From NCBI GenBank assembly GCA_015655375.1, contig JAATFD010000021.1, positions 1 to 64,000 on the forward strand: DNA of 64,000 nucleotides, given 5' to 3'. Every line of letters starts with the position of its first letter. Within the stretch, counting starts at the first letter, position 1. The notes under the pieces are model-generated. The model did no database searches. It had not been told where the DNA came from and was given only the letters and a program-made list of their open reading frames with translations. Positions 26,767 to 35,214 of this stretch are shown here, piece by piece. Source of the stretch: Actinomycetales bacterium (GTDB taxonomy: Bacteria; Actinomycetota; Actinomycetes; Actinomycetales; Actinomycetaceae). Made by a program: the position numbers and the translations under genes.

Positions 26767-26898
26767 CGTGCTTCGGGGTCGGTGAAAATCCGAACCGGCG
26801 GTGACAGTCCGCGACCCGGAACCCTGCTCAGCAGGGTGACGGTTGACCTGGTGGAATTCCGGGACCGACGGTGAAAGTCCGGATGGGAGAAGTACACG
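26767..26898 (+). promoter_or_regulatory. FMN riboswitch (RFN element)
   Basis: The conserved RFN segments occur in order: GCTTCGGGGTCGGTGAAAAT, CCGAACCGGCGGTGACAGT, CCGCGACCCGG, a variable hairpin (CCCTGCTCAGCAGGG), GGTGGAATTCCGGGACCGAC, GGTGAAAGTCCGGATGGGAG and AGAAG. It precedes ribD by about 115 nt, a spacer rich in GC that can form alternative stems near CCCCGGAGCCTGAGCTCCAGG just before the ribD start; that suggests control of translation start or termination by FMN. Confidence 0.95.
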
Positions 26899-27012
26899 TG
26901 GCACCGGGTTGTCCGACCGGGCTTGACGAGCCGTGGTCGTGGCGTCCCGGTGTGCAGGCCGCGCCCGTCAGGCCTGAGCCCCGGAGCCTGAGCTCCAGGG
27001 GGCGTTGAGGGA

Positions 27013-28221
27013 ATGGGTCATGAGGCCGGAGAATTTCGCGAAGCCGCGAATCCGTCGGCGAGGATCGCCGCGACGAGCCCTGTGAGTGCGTCATCACGCG
27101 AGTTGCGCGCGATGGAACGTGCGCTCGAACTGGCTCGTCGTGGACCCCGCCACGATCCGAATCCGCAGGTCGGATGCGTCCTGCTCGCACCCGAGAGCGA
27201 GGCGTCCTCCGCGGGCGCCACGCGTCCGGAGCAAATATCCACGGTCGGAGCGGGCCTGTCGGGTCTGCTCGCGGAGGGCTGGCATCGCGGTGCTGGAACA
27301 CCCCACGCGGAGGTCGCCGCCCTCGACCTCGCTCGCGCCCGGGAGATCGACGTGCATGGGGCGACGGCCGTCGTCACCGTGGAACCCTGCGCCCACACCG
27401 GACGGACCGGGCCGTGCGCCCGCGCCCTCATCGAGGCCGGGATCGCACGTGTCGTCATCGGCGTCGAGGACCCGTCGGCCCTCGCCGGCGGGGGAGCACG
27501 ACTGCTGCGCGAGGCGGGGATCGAGGTCGTTCCGGGGCTCCTGCGCGAAGAGGGACTCGCTCTGCTCGGCCATTGGTACGACGCCGCACGACTCGGGCGT
27601 CCGTGGGTCACGCTCAAGACCGCGACGACGCTGGACGGTCGGGTCGCTGCCGCGGACGGCTCCAGCCGCTGGATCACGGGACCTGAGGCTCGCGCCCATG
27701 CCCATCGCATTCGCGCCGAGGTCGACGCCCTCGTCGTCGGAACGGGAACCATCCTGCGCGACGATCCCTCGTTGACCGCTCGACTCGCGGACGACGACGC
27801 TCACCAACCCCTGCGCGTCGTCGTCGGTCGACGCGACATCCCCGAGGACGCCGCGGTGCGCGCTCCCGGTGGGGAACTGATCCACCTGCGCACCCACGAT
27901 CCCGCCAAGGCGCTCGCGGCGATGGGCGAGCGCGGTGTCCGCGACCTCGTCCTCGAGGGTGGGCCGACGGTGGCTGCCGCGTTCCTGCGGGCCGGCCTCG
28001 TCGACGAGATCCACGCCTACGTCGCGCCCGTCCTTCTCGGCGCGGGTGCCCCGGCCGTCGGCGATCTCGGGGTCACCACGATCGATGGAGCACGCCGTTT
28101 CCACACCGATCGCGTCGAGCAACTGGGCGACGACGTCCTGATCGTCGCGTGTCCGGTTGCCGGATCGACCAGTGTCGGCCGCTCGACCATCACCTGTTCA
28201 TTCCCCACGAAGGAGTTCTGA
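27013..28221 (+). CDS. ribD: Bifunctional riboflavin deaminase/reductase RibD
   Basis: The 402-residue protein combines a zinc cytidine-deaminase-like domain (PNPQVGCVLLAP, HAEVAALDLAR with His98/Glu100, EPCAHTGRTGPC with Cys126 and Cys135) and a C-terminal reductase domain (RPWVTLKTATTLDGRVAA, SSRWITGPEARAHAHRIRA, VGTGTILRDDPSLTARL, LEGGPTVAAAFLRAGLVDE). It deaminates and reduces the pyrimidine intermediate of riboflavin synthesis. An unusual insertion of about 20 residues (SEASSAGATRPEQISTVGAG) lies between the first strands of the deaminase domain. GAGGGA sits directly before the ATG, with unusually short spacing. First gene of the FMN-riboswitch operon. Confidence 0.95.
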   Translation: MGHEAGEFREAANPSARIAATSPVSASSRELRAMERALELARRGPRHDPNPQVGCVLLAPESEASSAGATRPEQISTVGAGLSGLLAEGWHRGAGTPHAEVAALDLARAREIDVHGATAVVTVEPCAHTGRTGPCARALIEAGIARVVIGVEDPSALAGGGARLLREAGIEVVPGLLREEGLALLGHWYDAARLGRPWVTLKTATTLDGRVAAADGSSRWITGPEARAHAHRIRAEVDALVVGTGTILRDDPSLTARLADDDAHQPLRVVVGRRDIPEDAAVRAPGGELIHLRTHDPAKALAAMGERGVRDLVLEGGPTVAAAFLRAGLVDEIHAYVAPVLLGAGAPAVGDLGVTTIDGARRFHTDRVEQLGDDVLIVACPVAGSTSVGRSTITCSFPTKEF

Positions 28222-28898
28222 TGTTCACCGGAATCATCGAGGAATTGGGGACGGTTCGCTCCGTCGAATCCGAGGCCGGAGGTGGTGCGGCGCTGTGGAT
28301 CGACGGTCCGCTCGTGGCGTCCGACGCGGGGCGAGGAGACTCGATCTGCGTCAACGGTGCGTGCCTGACGGTCGTCGAGGTCGTTGGCCAGGACGGGTCC
28401 GGCACCGGGCGTTTCCGCGTCGACGTGATGCCAGAGACCCTCCGGCGCACGGCGATCGGAATCCTCGTCTCTGGCTCCCGCGTCAATCTTGAGCGGTCGC
28501 TGCGCGTCGACGCGCGCGTGCACGGTCACATTGTCCAGGGCCACGTCGACGGCGTCGGTCCGTTGGTCGGACGACGAGACGTCAACGGATGGATCGAGTT
28601 GGAGGTCGGCATTCCCAAAGGGCTCGGCGGTCTCGTTGCCGAAAAGGGCGCGCTCACGCTCAACGGAGTCTCGCTGACCGTCACTCACGTCAGGAACGGC
28701 TCGCTCGGGGCTGCGCTGATCCCCGAAACACTGGAGCGGACGAACCTCGGCCTGCTGGAGACCGGGGACCCGGTCAACGTCGAGGCCGACGTGCTCGCCC
28801 GCTATGTGGCGCGAGTACTCGATGTGGCAGGTGGTGGCGGGAGAAGGGCCGGTGCTTCGGATGCGTCGGAGGCGCTGGCGGGAGGTGACGTCCGATGA
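28221..28898 (+). CDS. ribE: Riboflavin synthase alpha subunit RibE
   Basis: A 225-residue protein starting MFTGIIEELGTV, with two lumazine-binding repeats: CVNGACLTVVEV with MPETLRRTAIG, and LTLNGVSLTVTHV with IPETLERTNLGLL. VNLERSLRVDARVHGHIVQG and HVDGVG are the inter-domain signature. It dismutates 6,7-dimethyl-8-ribityllumazine to riboflavin. The ATG overlaps the ribD stop by 1 bp with AAGGAG upstream. The last about 20 residues are a variable Gly/Ala tail. Confidence 0.96.
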   Translation: MFTGIIEELGTVRSVESEAGGGAALWIDGPLVASDAGRGDSICVNGACLTVVEVVGQDGSGTGRFRVDVMPETLRRTAIGILVSGSRVNLERSLRVDARVHGHIVQGHVDGVGPLVGRRDVNGWIELEVGIPKGLGGLVAEKGALTLNGVSLTVTHVRNGSLGAALIPETLERTNLGLLETGDPVNVEADVLARYVARVLDVAGGGGRRAGASDASEALAGGDVR

Positions 28899-30250
28899 CG
28901 GCTCTGTCCCCGGCCCGGCGCCGGATCGCCGCAGCGGTGAGAGAGCTTCGGCTCGGGCGTCCCGTCTTGGTCGCCGACTCCACCTCGCGGGAGAACGAGG
29001 TCGATGCGATCCTCGCCGCGGAGCTGGCGACCCCCGAGTGGATCGGGTGGCTGATCCGGCACAGCTCCGGATACCTCTGCGTGCCGATGAGCGAGGACCA
29101 CGCGGACCGGCTCGGCCTGCCGCTGATGGTTCCGGGCAGCCAGGACCGGCTGCGCACCGCCTACACGATCACGGCGGACGCGGCCTCGGGCGTGACTACG
29201 GGGATCAGCGCCCACGATCGCGCGCGGACGGCTCGGGTGCTCGCCGCCGCCGACAGCACGCCCGCGGACCTGACGAGGCCGGGGCACGTCCTTCCCCTGC
29301 GCGCCGTGCCCGGCGGGCTGCGTCAACGCGGTGGGCACACCGAGGCCGCGGTCGAGCTGTGCCGACTGGCGGGGAGAGCTCCGGTCGGCGTCATCAGCGA
29401 GCTCGTCCACGACGACGGCTCGATGCTGAGGTACGCGGGCGCTCGCGGTCTGGCGGAGGAATCTGGCCTCGTCCTCGTGACGGTGGAGGATCTGATCGAG
29501 GAACTGGACGCGCGAGACGCGCAGGCCGATCGGACGGGGACAGCTGTCCAGGAAACGCGGACTGCGGCGGAGGACCGAATTGCGCGGACGACCGCCGATC
29601 CGGAGGTCATGCACGCACCCGGACCGGCGCGCGTGAGTCGTGCGGCCGAGGCGCGTCTGCCCACCCGGCAGGGTGTCTTCACCGCGATCGCCTATAGGGA
29701 CGAGGCGTTGGGGACGGAGCATCTGGCGTTGGTCTCTGAGGGACCGGGGCGTGTGGGTGCCGGCCCCGTCCTCGTGCGCGTGCATTCCGAGTGCGTGACC
29801 GGCGACGTCTTCCATTCCCTGCGCTGTGAGTGCGGGGCCCAGCTGGAGCGGGCGATGGACCTGATCGGCGAACGCGGCGGCGTCCTCATTCGCCTCGGCG
29901 GGCAGGAAGGCCGCGGCATCGGGCTGGCCGAGAAGATTCGCGCCTATGCGCTTCAGGACGGCGGGCGTGACACCGTCCAGGCGAACCTCGACCTTGGATG
30001 GCCATCTGACCTGCGCGAATACTGTGCCGCTGCGGACATCCTCCGCGACCTCCAGGCGACGCGGGTCCGGCTGCTGACGAACAACCCGGACAAGGTCCGT
30101 GCGCTCGAGGAGTCCGGGATCGAGGTGGTCGGACGCGTGCCCCTGGTCGTGGGAATCACCGCCGAGAACCTGAGCTACATGCGGACGAAAGCGCGGGTGA
30201 TGGGACATCGGATCGACGATGCTCTGCTCGCCGAGGGGAGCGTGTCATGA
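28895..30250 (+). CDS. ribBA: Bifunctional 3,4-DHBP synthase / GTP cyclohydrolase II RibBA
   Basis: The 451-residue protein joins a DHBP synthase domain (residues about 5-205) to a GTP cyclohydrolase II domain (about 255-450). The cyclohydrolase half is canonical: [20 protein letters not shown] (zinc ligands Cys300, Cys311, Cys313), [30 protein letters not shown] and [12 protein letters not shown]. The DHBP synthase half keeps [15 protein letters not shown] and GGHTEA (His148), but the acidic loop normally read DDE-x-RENEGD is [10 protein letters not shown] (28-37), losing two or three acidic residues and the glycine. The ATG overlaps the ribE stop (ATGA). Activity of the N-terminal half is therefore less certain. 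Confidence 0.94.
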   Translation: MTALSPARRRIAAAVRELRLGRPVLVADSTSRENEVDAILAAELATPEWIGWLIRHSSGYLCVPMSEDHADRLGLPLMVPGSQDRLRTAYTITADAASGVTTGISAHDRARTARVLAAADSTPADLTRPGHVLPLRAVPGGLRQRGGHTEAAVELCRLAGRAPVGVISELVHDDGSMLRYAGARGLAEESGLVLVTVEDLIEELDARDAQADRTGTAVQETRTAAEDRIARTTADPEVMHAPGPARVSRAAEARLPTRQGVFTAIAYRDEALGTEHLALVSEGPGRVGAGPVLVRVHSECVTGDVFHSLRCECGAQLERAMDLIGERGGVLIRLGGQEGRGIGLAEKIRAYALQDGGRDTVQANLDLGWPSDLREYCAAADILRDLQATRVRLLTNNPDKVRALEESGIEVVGRVPLVVGITAENLSYMRTKARVMGHRIDDALLAEGSVS

Positions 30251-30735
30251 GTGGAGCGGGTGCGCCGGAGTTGCAGGTCGACGGCCACGGGATGAGGGTC
30301 GTCATCGTCGCGGCAAGCTGGCACCGGCGCGTGATGGACGGGCTGGTCGCAGGGGCGCAGCGGGGACTTTTCGCCGCGGGCGTCAAGGACGTGCGCCTCG
30401 TCCGGGTCCCGGGGTCTTTCGAGCTTCCGCTGGCGGCACAGACGGCGGCGCGATCGGGTGTGGACGCGGTGGTGGCCTTGGGCGTGGTCATTCGAGGAGG
30501 GACTCCGCACTTCGACTACGTCTGTCAGGCGGCGACCCAGGGTCTGACCGAGGTCGCTCTGCGCACCGGGATCCCCGTCGGATTTGGGGTCCTGACCTGC
30601 GACGACGAGGCACAGGCGCTCGACCGGGCGGGAGTGGAGGGCTCGCACGAGGACAAGGGGGTCGAGGCCGCCCAGGCCGCCGTGGAGATGGTCAGGGTGA
30701 TGAGGGCGAATAGTGGGAGCGGGCTTGGAGGATGA
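30247..30735 (+). CDS. ribH: 6,7-dimethyl-8-ribityllumazine synthase RibH
   Basis: The 162-residue protein has the lumazine synthase motifs [70 protein letters not shown] and the C-terminal helix [13 protein letters not shown]. It condenses the ribityl pyrimidine with DHBP, and forms icosahedral or pentameric capsids in known cases. The ATG overlaps the ribBA stop by 4 bp with GGGGAG upstream. It completes the four-gene riboflavin operon. Confidence 0.96.
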   Translation: MSGAGAPELQVDGHGMRVVIVAASWHRRVMDGLVAGAQRGLFAAGVKDVRLVRVPGSFELPLAAQTAARSGVDAVVALGVVIRGGTPHFDYVCQAATQGLTEVALRTGIPVGFGVLTCDDEAQALDRAGVEGSHEDKGVEAAQAAVEMVRVMRANSGSGLGG

Positions 30736-30876
30736 CGAGGCTCCGGTCGATTCGCTGCCGGGAGGCGTTTCCGTGCTTGGAGGGGATCGCAAATGGGGAC
30801 GCGATCGTCGAGGACCATCGGCGGCCTGGAGGAGAAGGGGAAGCACAGCCTCCTTGACGCGGGTAATGTCTCCGCC

Positions 30877-31875
30877 ATGACTGATGCATTGACGCACTCC
30901 CTGCACTCGTCCCGGCTGCTCTATGGATGCATGGGGTTGGGCGGTACGCGGGACGATCCCGCGTACGGATCCACACAGATCGACCGCGCCTGGGACGCCC
31001 TCCACGCGGCGGTCGAGATCGGCATCACCGTCCTCGATACGGCGGACATCTACCGCGCGGGGTCCTCCGAACAGATCGTCGGCGAGATCCTCTCGCGCGA
31101 TCCCGAACTGCGCGCTGCGGTCCACATCCAGACGAAGTGTGGCGTCATCCTCTCGCGCGAGGGCGGGACCGGCATGCCCTCCGAGGTCGGTCGCTACGAC
31201 TCCTCCGCCGCGCACATCACCGAGTCGCTCGAGAAGTCGCTGGAGCGGCTGCGGGTCGATCGCATCGACACACTCTTGCTGCACCGACCCGATCCGCTGA
31301 TGGATTCCGACGAGGTCGCCGAGGCGTTGGGCGACGCGTTGACGCACGGGCTCATCGGCCGATGGGGTGTGTCCAACATGGGGCCCTGGCAGATGGAATT
31401 GCTCAAGGCGGAGCCGGGGGTCCCGGACGTCGATCAGGTCGAGCTGAGTCTGTCGGCGCGGGGATTCGTCGAGACCGCGATCAACGCCGAGGACGGGGGC
31501 CAGCCGGGGTCGCGCTACCCGGCCGGCACCGTCGAATACTGTGCAAGCCGCGGGATTGAGGTCCAGGCATGGAGTCCTCTGGCCCGCGGGCGCTTCACCG
31601 GTGCGCCGGAGTCGGCGTTGGGCCGGGCGCGGACTCCCGAGGAGGTCGCGACCTCGGAGCTGGTGTCGGAGCTGGCTGAGGCCCACTCGACGACGCCGGA
31701 GACGATTGTCCTGTGGTGGCTGACGAGGCACCCGGGGCGCATCCATCCCGTCATCGGAACGACTGACCCGGAGCGGATCCGCGCCTGCGCCGATGCGAAC
31801 ACCCGGGACAGCGAGCTCACGCGGGTCGAGTGGTACCGGCTGCTGACTGCGGCCAGGGGTCACGCCGTGCCATGA
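30877..31875 (+). CDS. Aldo/keto reductase
   Basis: The 332-residue protein has the AKR TIM-barrel signatures RLLYGCMGLGG, ITVLDTADIYRAGSSEQIVG (catalytic Asp and Tyr), QTKCGVIL (catalytic Lys), SLERLRVDRIDTLLLHRPDP (catalytic His) and WSPLARGRFTG. It resembles the YdhF-type oxidoreductases. TAATGT lies exactly 7 nt before ATG 30877, pointing to leaderless transcription; but an in-frame ATG at 30793 has a strong GGAGGGG site, giving a 28-residue longer form. The substrate is not predictable. It lies 140 bp after ribH and may be partly co-transcribed with the riboflavin operon. Confidence 0.9.
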   Translation: MTDALTHSLHSSRLLYGCMGLGGTRDDPAYGSTQIDRAWDALHAAVEIGITVLDTADIYRAGSSEQIVGEILSRDPELRAAVHIQTKCGVILSREGGTGMPSEVGRYDSSAAHITESLEKSLERLRVDRIDTLLLHRPDPLMDSDEVAEALGDALTHGLIGRWGVSNMGPWQMELLKAEPGVPDVDQVELSLSARGFVETAINAEDGGQPGSRYPAGTVEYCASRGIEVQAWSPLARGRFTGAPESALGRARTPEEVATSELVSELAEAHSTTPETIVLWWLTRHPGRIHPVIGTTDPERIRACADANTRDSELTRVEWYRLLTAARGHAVP

Positions 31876-31908
31876 GACCGCTCAGGGCGTGACGAGGGGT
31901 CGACCTCC

Positions 31909-32055
31909 GCATCGGTTTGCCGGGTTGCTGGCGGAATACCTGCCAGCTGAGCGGGCACCAGTGCATCATGGTGGTCAGCGGTGATGCTGCTGTTCCCCAC
32001 GTGGCTCTCGGCGGTGTTTCTTGCAGGAATTCCGCCGTTCTTGTGGCCGAGAGCC
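31909..32055 (+). repeat. Intergenic nested-hairpin repeat, copy 2 (both modules)
   Basis: Module 1: imperfect outer stem GCATCGGT (31909-31916) / ACCAGTGC (31957-31964) around inner stem GCTGGC (31927-31932) / GCCAGC (31942-31947). Module 2: perfect 10-bp stem GGCTCTCGGC (32003-32012) / GCCGAGAGCC (32046-32055) with a possible inner GGCGG/CCGCC pair. It fills the space between the convergent aldo/keto reductase and CoA-binding genes and matches the element at 51491 along its length. Confidence 0.8.
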
Positions 32056-32121
32056 TCGCCGGGAACACCCACCGACGAACCTGAAACTTGGTGCCCCCTG
32101 CCGACAGGAACCCGACGCGCC

Positions 32122-32742
32122 TCATTGTGTCGGCGCAATGACGCAGACCGTCGCGGGCCCCTGGGCCAGGTGGGGGTCGAGATGGATGAATCCGCCCCCG
32201 TCGGTCTTCGACGAGGCCGCAGCGGGCTTCCCCGTCGGCGTCGACGTCACCCGCCTGCGTCCTGGCGCACTCGCAATCCGCGAGGAGATCACCCCGGTGT
32301 TGAAGCCCCCCAGATGCAGCCCACCATGGAAACGCGCGTGCTCGATCTTGATGCATCGGTCCATGACGACGTCCAGGCCCGCATCCAGCGCGATGCTCGC
32401 CGCCTCTTCGCTGACCAGACCGAGCTGGATCCACAGGACTTTTGCGCCGATAGCGACCGCCTGTCGCGCGACCTCGGGCAGGTCCTCGGGTTTGCGGAAC
32501 GCCACGACCGCATCGGGGAGGACCGGCAGATCCGCCAACGTCGGATAGGCTGGCCGGCCCAGGATCTCGCTCGCCCGGGGGTTGACGAAGTAGAGGTCGT
32601 AGTCCGTGTCCTGCATCAGATAGCTGGCGACGAAGTAGCTGGCCCGCGCGGGATTCGATGATGCCCCGACCAGGGCGACCGAGTGGAGGTCACCCAGGAT
32701 CTCGTAGCGCCTCGTGGCGTTCGGCTCGACATAGGTGGTCAT
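32122..32742 (-). CDS. CoA-binding domain protein (YccU-like)
   Basis: The 206-residue protein has a Rossmann-like CoA-binding domain: LHSVALVGASSNPARASYFV, DYDLYFVNPRASEILGRPAY, AVVAFRKPEDLPEVARQAVA, LWIQLGLVSEEAASIALDAG and the C-terminal MDRCIKIEHARFHGGLH. It overlaps the start region of the sulfhydrylase operon partner by 4 bp (ATGA) and has GGAGGAG 8 nt upstream. Homologues usually end soon after GFNTGVISS; here about 45 further residues (rich in Pro, Gly, Thr) follow. Pairing with O-acetylhomoserine sulfhydrylase is a frequent actinobacterial arrangement, but the biochemical role is unknown. Confidence 0.88.
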   Translation of the reverse strand: MTTYVEPNATRRYEILGDLHSVALVGASSNPARASYFVASYLMQDTDYDLYFVNPRASEILGRPAYPTLADLPVLPDAVVAFRKPEDLPEVARQAVAIGAKVLWIQLGLVSEEAASIALDAGLDVVMDRCIKIEHARFHGGLHLGGFNTGVISSRIASAPGRRRVTSTPTGKPAAASSKTDGGGFIHLDPHLAQGPATVCVIAPTQ

Positions 32743-34046
32743 CGGATGTCTCCTCCCGTTGCGCGGGTCAAAGCCTGATCGAGGTCGGCGATGATGTCCT
32801 CGACGTCCTCGAGGCCGACGCTGATGCGGACGGTCCCGGGTCCGACTCCGGATGCTGCCAATTGCTCATCGCTGAGCTGGGCGTGCGTGGTCGACCCAGG
32901 ATGGATGATCAGGGTCTTCGCATCGCCGATGTTGGCCAGGTGAGAAGCCAGTGACAGGTTCTCGATGAAGCGGCTGCCGAATTCGCGGCCGCCCTTGAGC
33001 TCGAAGCTGAAGACCGATCCGGGGCCCTCGGGGAGATACTTCCGTGCGCGATCGAAGTGGTGATGGGAGGGCAGTCCCGCCCAATGGACGGCATCGATGC
33101 GGGGATCGGCCTCGAGCCAGGTGGCGACCTCGCGCGCGTTCGCGATGTGCGCAGCCATGCGATATGGCAGGGTCTCCACACCGAGCGAGAGCAGGAACGC
33201 CGAATGGGGTGACAGTGCTGGCCCGATGTCGCGCAGCTGTTCGGATCGTAGTCGCGTCAGGTAGGCGTACTCCTGGAAGTTGCCGACCCAGGTCAGGCCA
33301 CCGTAGCTGGCGACCGGTTCGTGGAAGTGGGGGAACTTCTCTGGGATAAAGTCGAACTTTCCCGATTCGACGACGACACCGCCCAACGTCGTGCCATGTC
33401 CGCCCAGGAACTTCGTGGCCGAATGGACGACGATGTCGGCGCCCCATTCGATCGGGCGGACCAAGTAGGGTGTCGCGACCGTCGAGTCGATGATTAGGGG
33501 GATCGAGGCCTCGTGCGCAACCGCGGCCAGACCCTCGATGTCGGCGACCTCGCCAGAGGGGTTCGCGATCATCTCGACGAAGATGAACTTGGTGTTCTCG
33601 CGCAGCGCCGCCCGGTAGTCCTCGGGATCCGAGCTCGCGACGAAGGACGTGTCCACCCCGAAGCGACGCAGCGTGACGTCGAGCTGCGTGACCGTCCCAC
33701 CGTACAGGTTCGAGCTGGCGACGACGTGATCACCGGCTTCGACCAGCGAGGCGAAGGCGATGTATTGGGCGGACAGCCCGGACGCGGTGGCGACGGCGCC
33801 GAGGCCGCCCTCGAGGCTCGCGATCCTCTCCTCGAAGGCTGCGACCGTCGGATTGCCGATGCGGGAGTAGACGTTGCCGTATTTGCGCAGCGTGAACTTG
33901 GCGGAGGCGTCCTCGGTGTCGCGGAAGACGAATGAGGTTGTCTCGTAGATCGGCAGGGCCCGGGCGCCCGCAGCCGCATCGGGGATGTTCCCGGCGTGGA
34001 TGGCACGGGTGCGGAACCCGAATGACCTGTCTGGTGTGTCGCTCAT
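32739..34046 (-). CDS. metY: O-acetylhomoserine sulfhydrylase (MetY type)
   Basis: The 435-residue Cys/Met-metabolism PLP enzyme starts RAIHAGNIPDAAAGARALPI and shows YSRIGNPTVAAFEERIASLE, GDHVVASSNLYGGTVTQLDV, the PLP lysine in VVHSATKFLGGHGTTLGG, SAFLLSLGVETLPYRMAAH and the C-terminal LIHPGSTTHAQLS, VRISVGLEDVEDIIAD. Length and the long central insertion match MetY rather than MetB/MetC. It should make homocysteine from O-acetylhomoserine and sulfide. The gene is first of a two-gene operon with the CoA-binding protein. The upstream AAAGGA is distant (about 13 nt). Confidence 0.92.
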   Translation of the reverse strand: MSDTPDRSFGFRTRAIHAGNIPDAAAGARALPIYETTSFVFRDTEDASAKFTLRKYGNVYSRIGNPTVAAFEERIASLEGGLGAVATASGLSAQYIAFASLVEAGDHVVASSNLYGGTVTQLDVTLRRFGVDTSFVASSDPEDYRAALRENTKFIFVEMIANPSGEVADIEGLAAVAHEASIPLIIDSTVATPYLVRPIEWGADIVVHSATKFLGGHGTTLGGVVVESGKFDFIPEKFPHFHEPVASYGGLTWVGNFQEYAYLTRLRSEQLRDIGPALSPHSAFLLSLGVETLPYRMAAHIANAREVATWLEADPRIDAVHWAGLPSHHHFDRARKYLPEGPGSVFSFELKGGREFGSRFIENLSLASHLANIGDAKTLIIHPGSTTHAQLSDEQLAASGVGPGTVRISVGLEDVEDIIADLDQALTRATGGDIR

Positions 34047-34113
34047 GATGGGGACGTGGTCCTTTCCCCTCCGACGGACTCTCGATGAGCGGGAGCCGCG
34101 CCGGCGGGAGATC

Positions 34114-35214
34114 TCAGGGATGAATGACGATCTTGAGCGACTCTCCGGCCGCTCGGAGCAGGGCGAAGGCCTCGCTGAGATCCGACAGGGGAAAATGGTG
34201 CGTGATCGCGGGCCGTGGATCGATGCGTCCCGCGCTGAGAAGCCGGATGTATCCGTCGGTGTCGGTGTGATCGGCCGAGTACTTCGAGGTGATGGTCACT
34301 TCGTCGAAATAGGCGGCCGCGGCGTCCTGGGCCCAGTCGCTTCCGGGTTTGCCCGGTGCCGCCAGGTGAAGGGTCCCTCCCGGCTCCACGAGGGCGCGCG
34401 CCGCGGAGTAGACCGCCGTACTCGGCGCGGCCGCGATGGCGACGTCGGCGAGCAGGCCGTCGTTGAGATCACGCAGCTGCTGGACGGTGTCTCCCGCCGG
34501 ATCGATCACGGCTGTCGCCCCGAGCTCCAGCGCCTTCCGTCGACGCCACTCGGAGAACTCGGAGACAATGACACGACCCGCGCCGAGCCTGGGCGCCAGG
34601 TGGGCGAATCCCAGCCCCATGAATCCTGCGCCAACGACGGCGACGGTGTCCCCTGGCCGGATCGAGCAGGTCTTCAGACCACCGAGCACGCAGGACCAGG
34701 GTTCGATGGTCGTCGCCACGTCGTCGGAGATCGAGTCGGGCAGGACATGGGTGTCCGTGGCCAGGTGAAGCGCGCTGACCCGCACATAGCGGGCCATCTC
34801 GCCGGGGTCCAGGCGCGTCGACTTGTAGAACGGGTCGAGCGTGAAGTGCCCGTGGCGGGACCGGTGCGAGCCGAGTCGTCCGACGTGGTGATTGACGAAG
34901 ACCCGGTCACCGAGGTGGACCGTGTCGACCTCGTCGCCTGCGGCCACGACGATCCCGACGCCCTCGTGACCGAGGATCTTGCCTTCGCTCGAGTACCACT
35001 CCATGGCCTCGCCCGCGCACAGGGCGCTCGCGGTCAGGCGCAGGAGAACCTCGTCGCGACCGATCCGGGGGACGGGCCTGCGTTCCAGACGGATGTCCTC
35101 GGGCCCGTGGTAGACCCCGACATCCTGGGCCTGCGGGATGTCCTCCAGCGTGCGGATCCCGTTGCCGGCTCCCGGCTGAAGCGAGCTCGGGGTCGTGTGC
35201 GTGGTGTCTGTCAT
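34114..35214 (-). CDS. Zinc-type medium-chain dehydrogenase (polyol/alcohol dehydrogenase-like)
   Basis: The 366-residue MDR protein has the catalytic zinc region ASALCAGEAMEWY and LGHEGVGIVVAAGDEV, GDRVFVNHHVGRL, TTIEPWSCVLGGLKTCSI and the nucleotide fold TVAVVGAGFMGLGFAHLAPR. The structural-zinc cysteine cluster of classical alcohol dehydrogenases is absent. It ends a long operon with a CUT2 importer and an FGGY kinase, so oxidation of a sugar alcohol or sugar is likely. Its ATG overlaps the MsrAB stop (ATGA). Confidence 0.88.
   Translation of the reverse strand: MTDTTHTTPSSLQPGAGNGIRTLEDIPQAQDVGVYHGPEDIRLERRPVPRIGRDEVLLRLTASALCAGEAMEWYSSEGKILGHEGVGIVVAAGDEVDTVHLGDRVFVNHHVGRLGSHRSRHGHFTLDPFYKSTRLDPGEMARYVRVSALHLATDTHVLPDSISDDVATTIEPWSCVLGGLKTCSIRPGDTVAVVGAGFMGLGFAHLAPRLGAGRVIVSEFSEWRRRKALELGATAVIDPAGDTVQQLRDLNDGLLADVAIAAAPSTAVYSAARALVEPGGTLHLAAPGKPGSDWAQDAAAAYFDEVTITSKYSADHTDTDGYIRLLSAGRIDPRPAITHHFPLSDLSEAFALLRAAGESLKIVIHP

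Noticed and set aside
26593-26904. N-terminal extension of the membrane protein gene through the rib promoter and FMN riboswitch
   Set aside because: The riboswitch on the other strand is unambiguous, the extension has no ribosome binding site and reads as non-coding sequence.
31860-32138. Small frames inside the repeat at 31909 (and similarly 51401-51682, 51531-51929)
   Set aside because: They arise from the structured repeat itself and have no ribosome binding site; similar peptide fragments in both copies reflect shared DNA, not a conserved protein.
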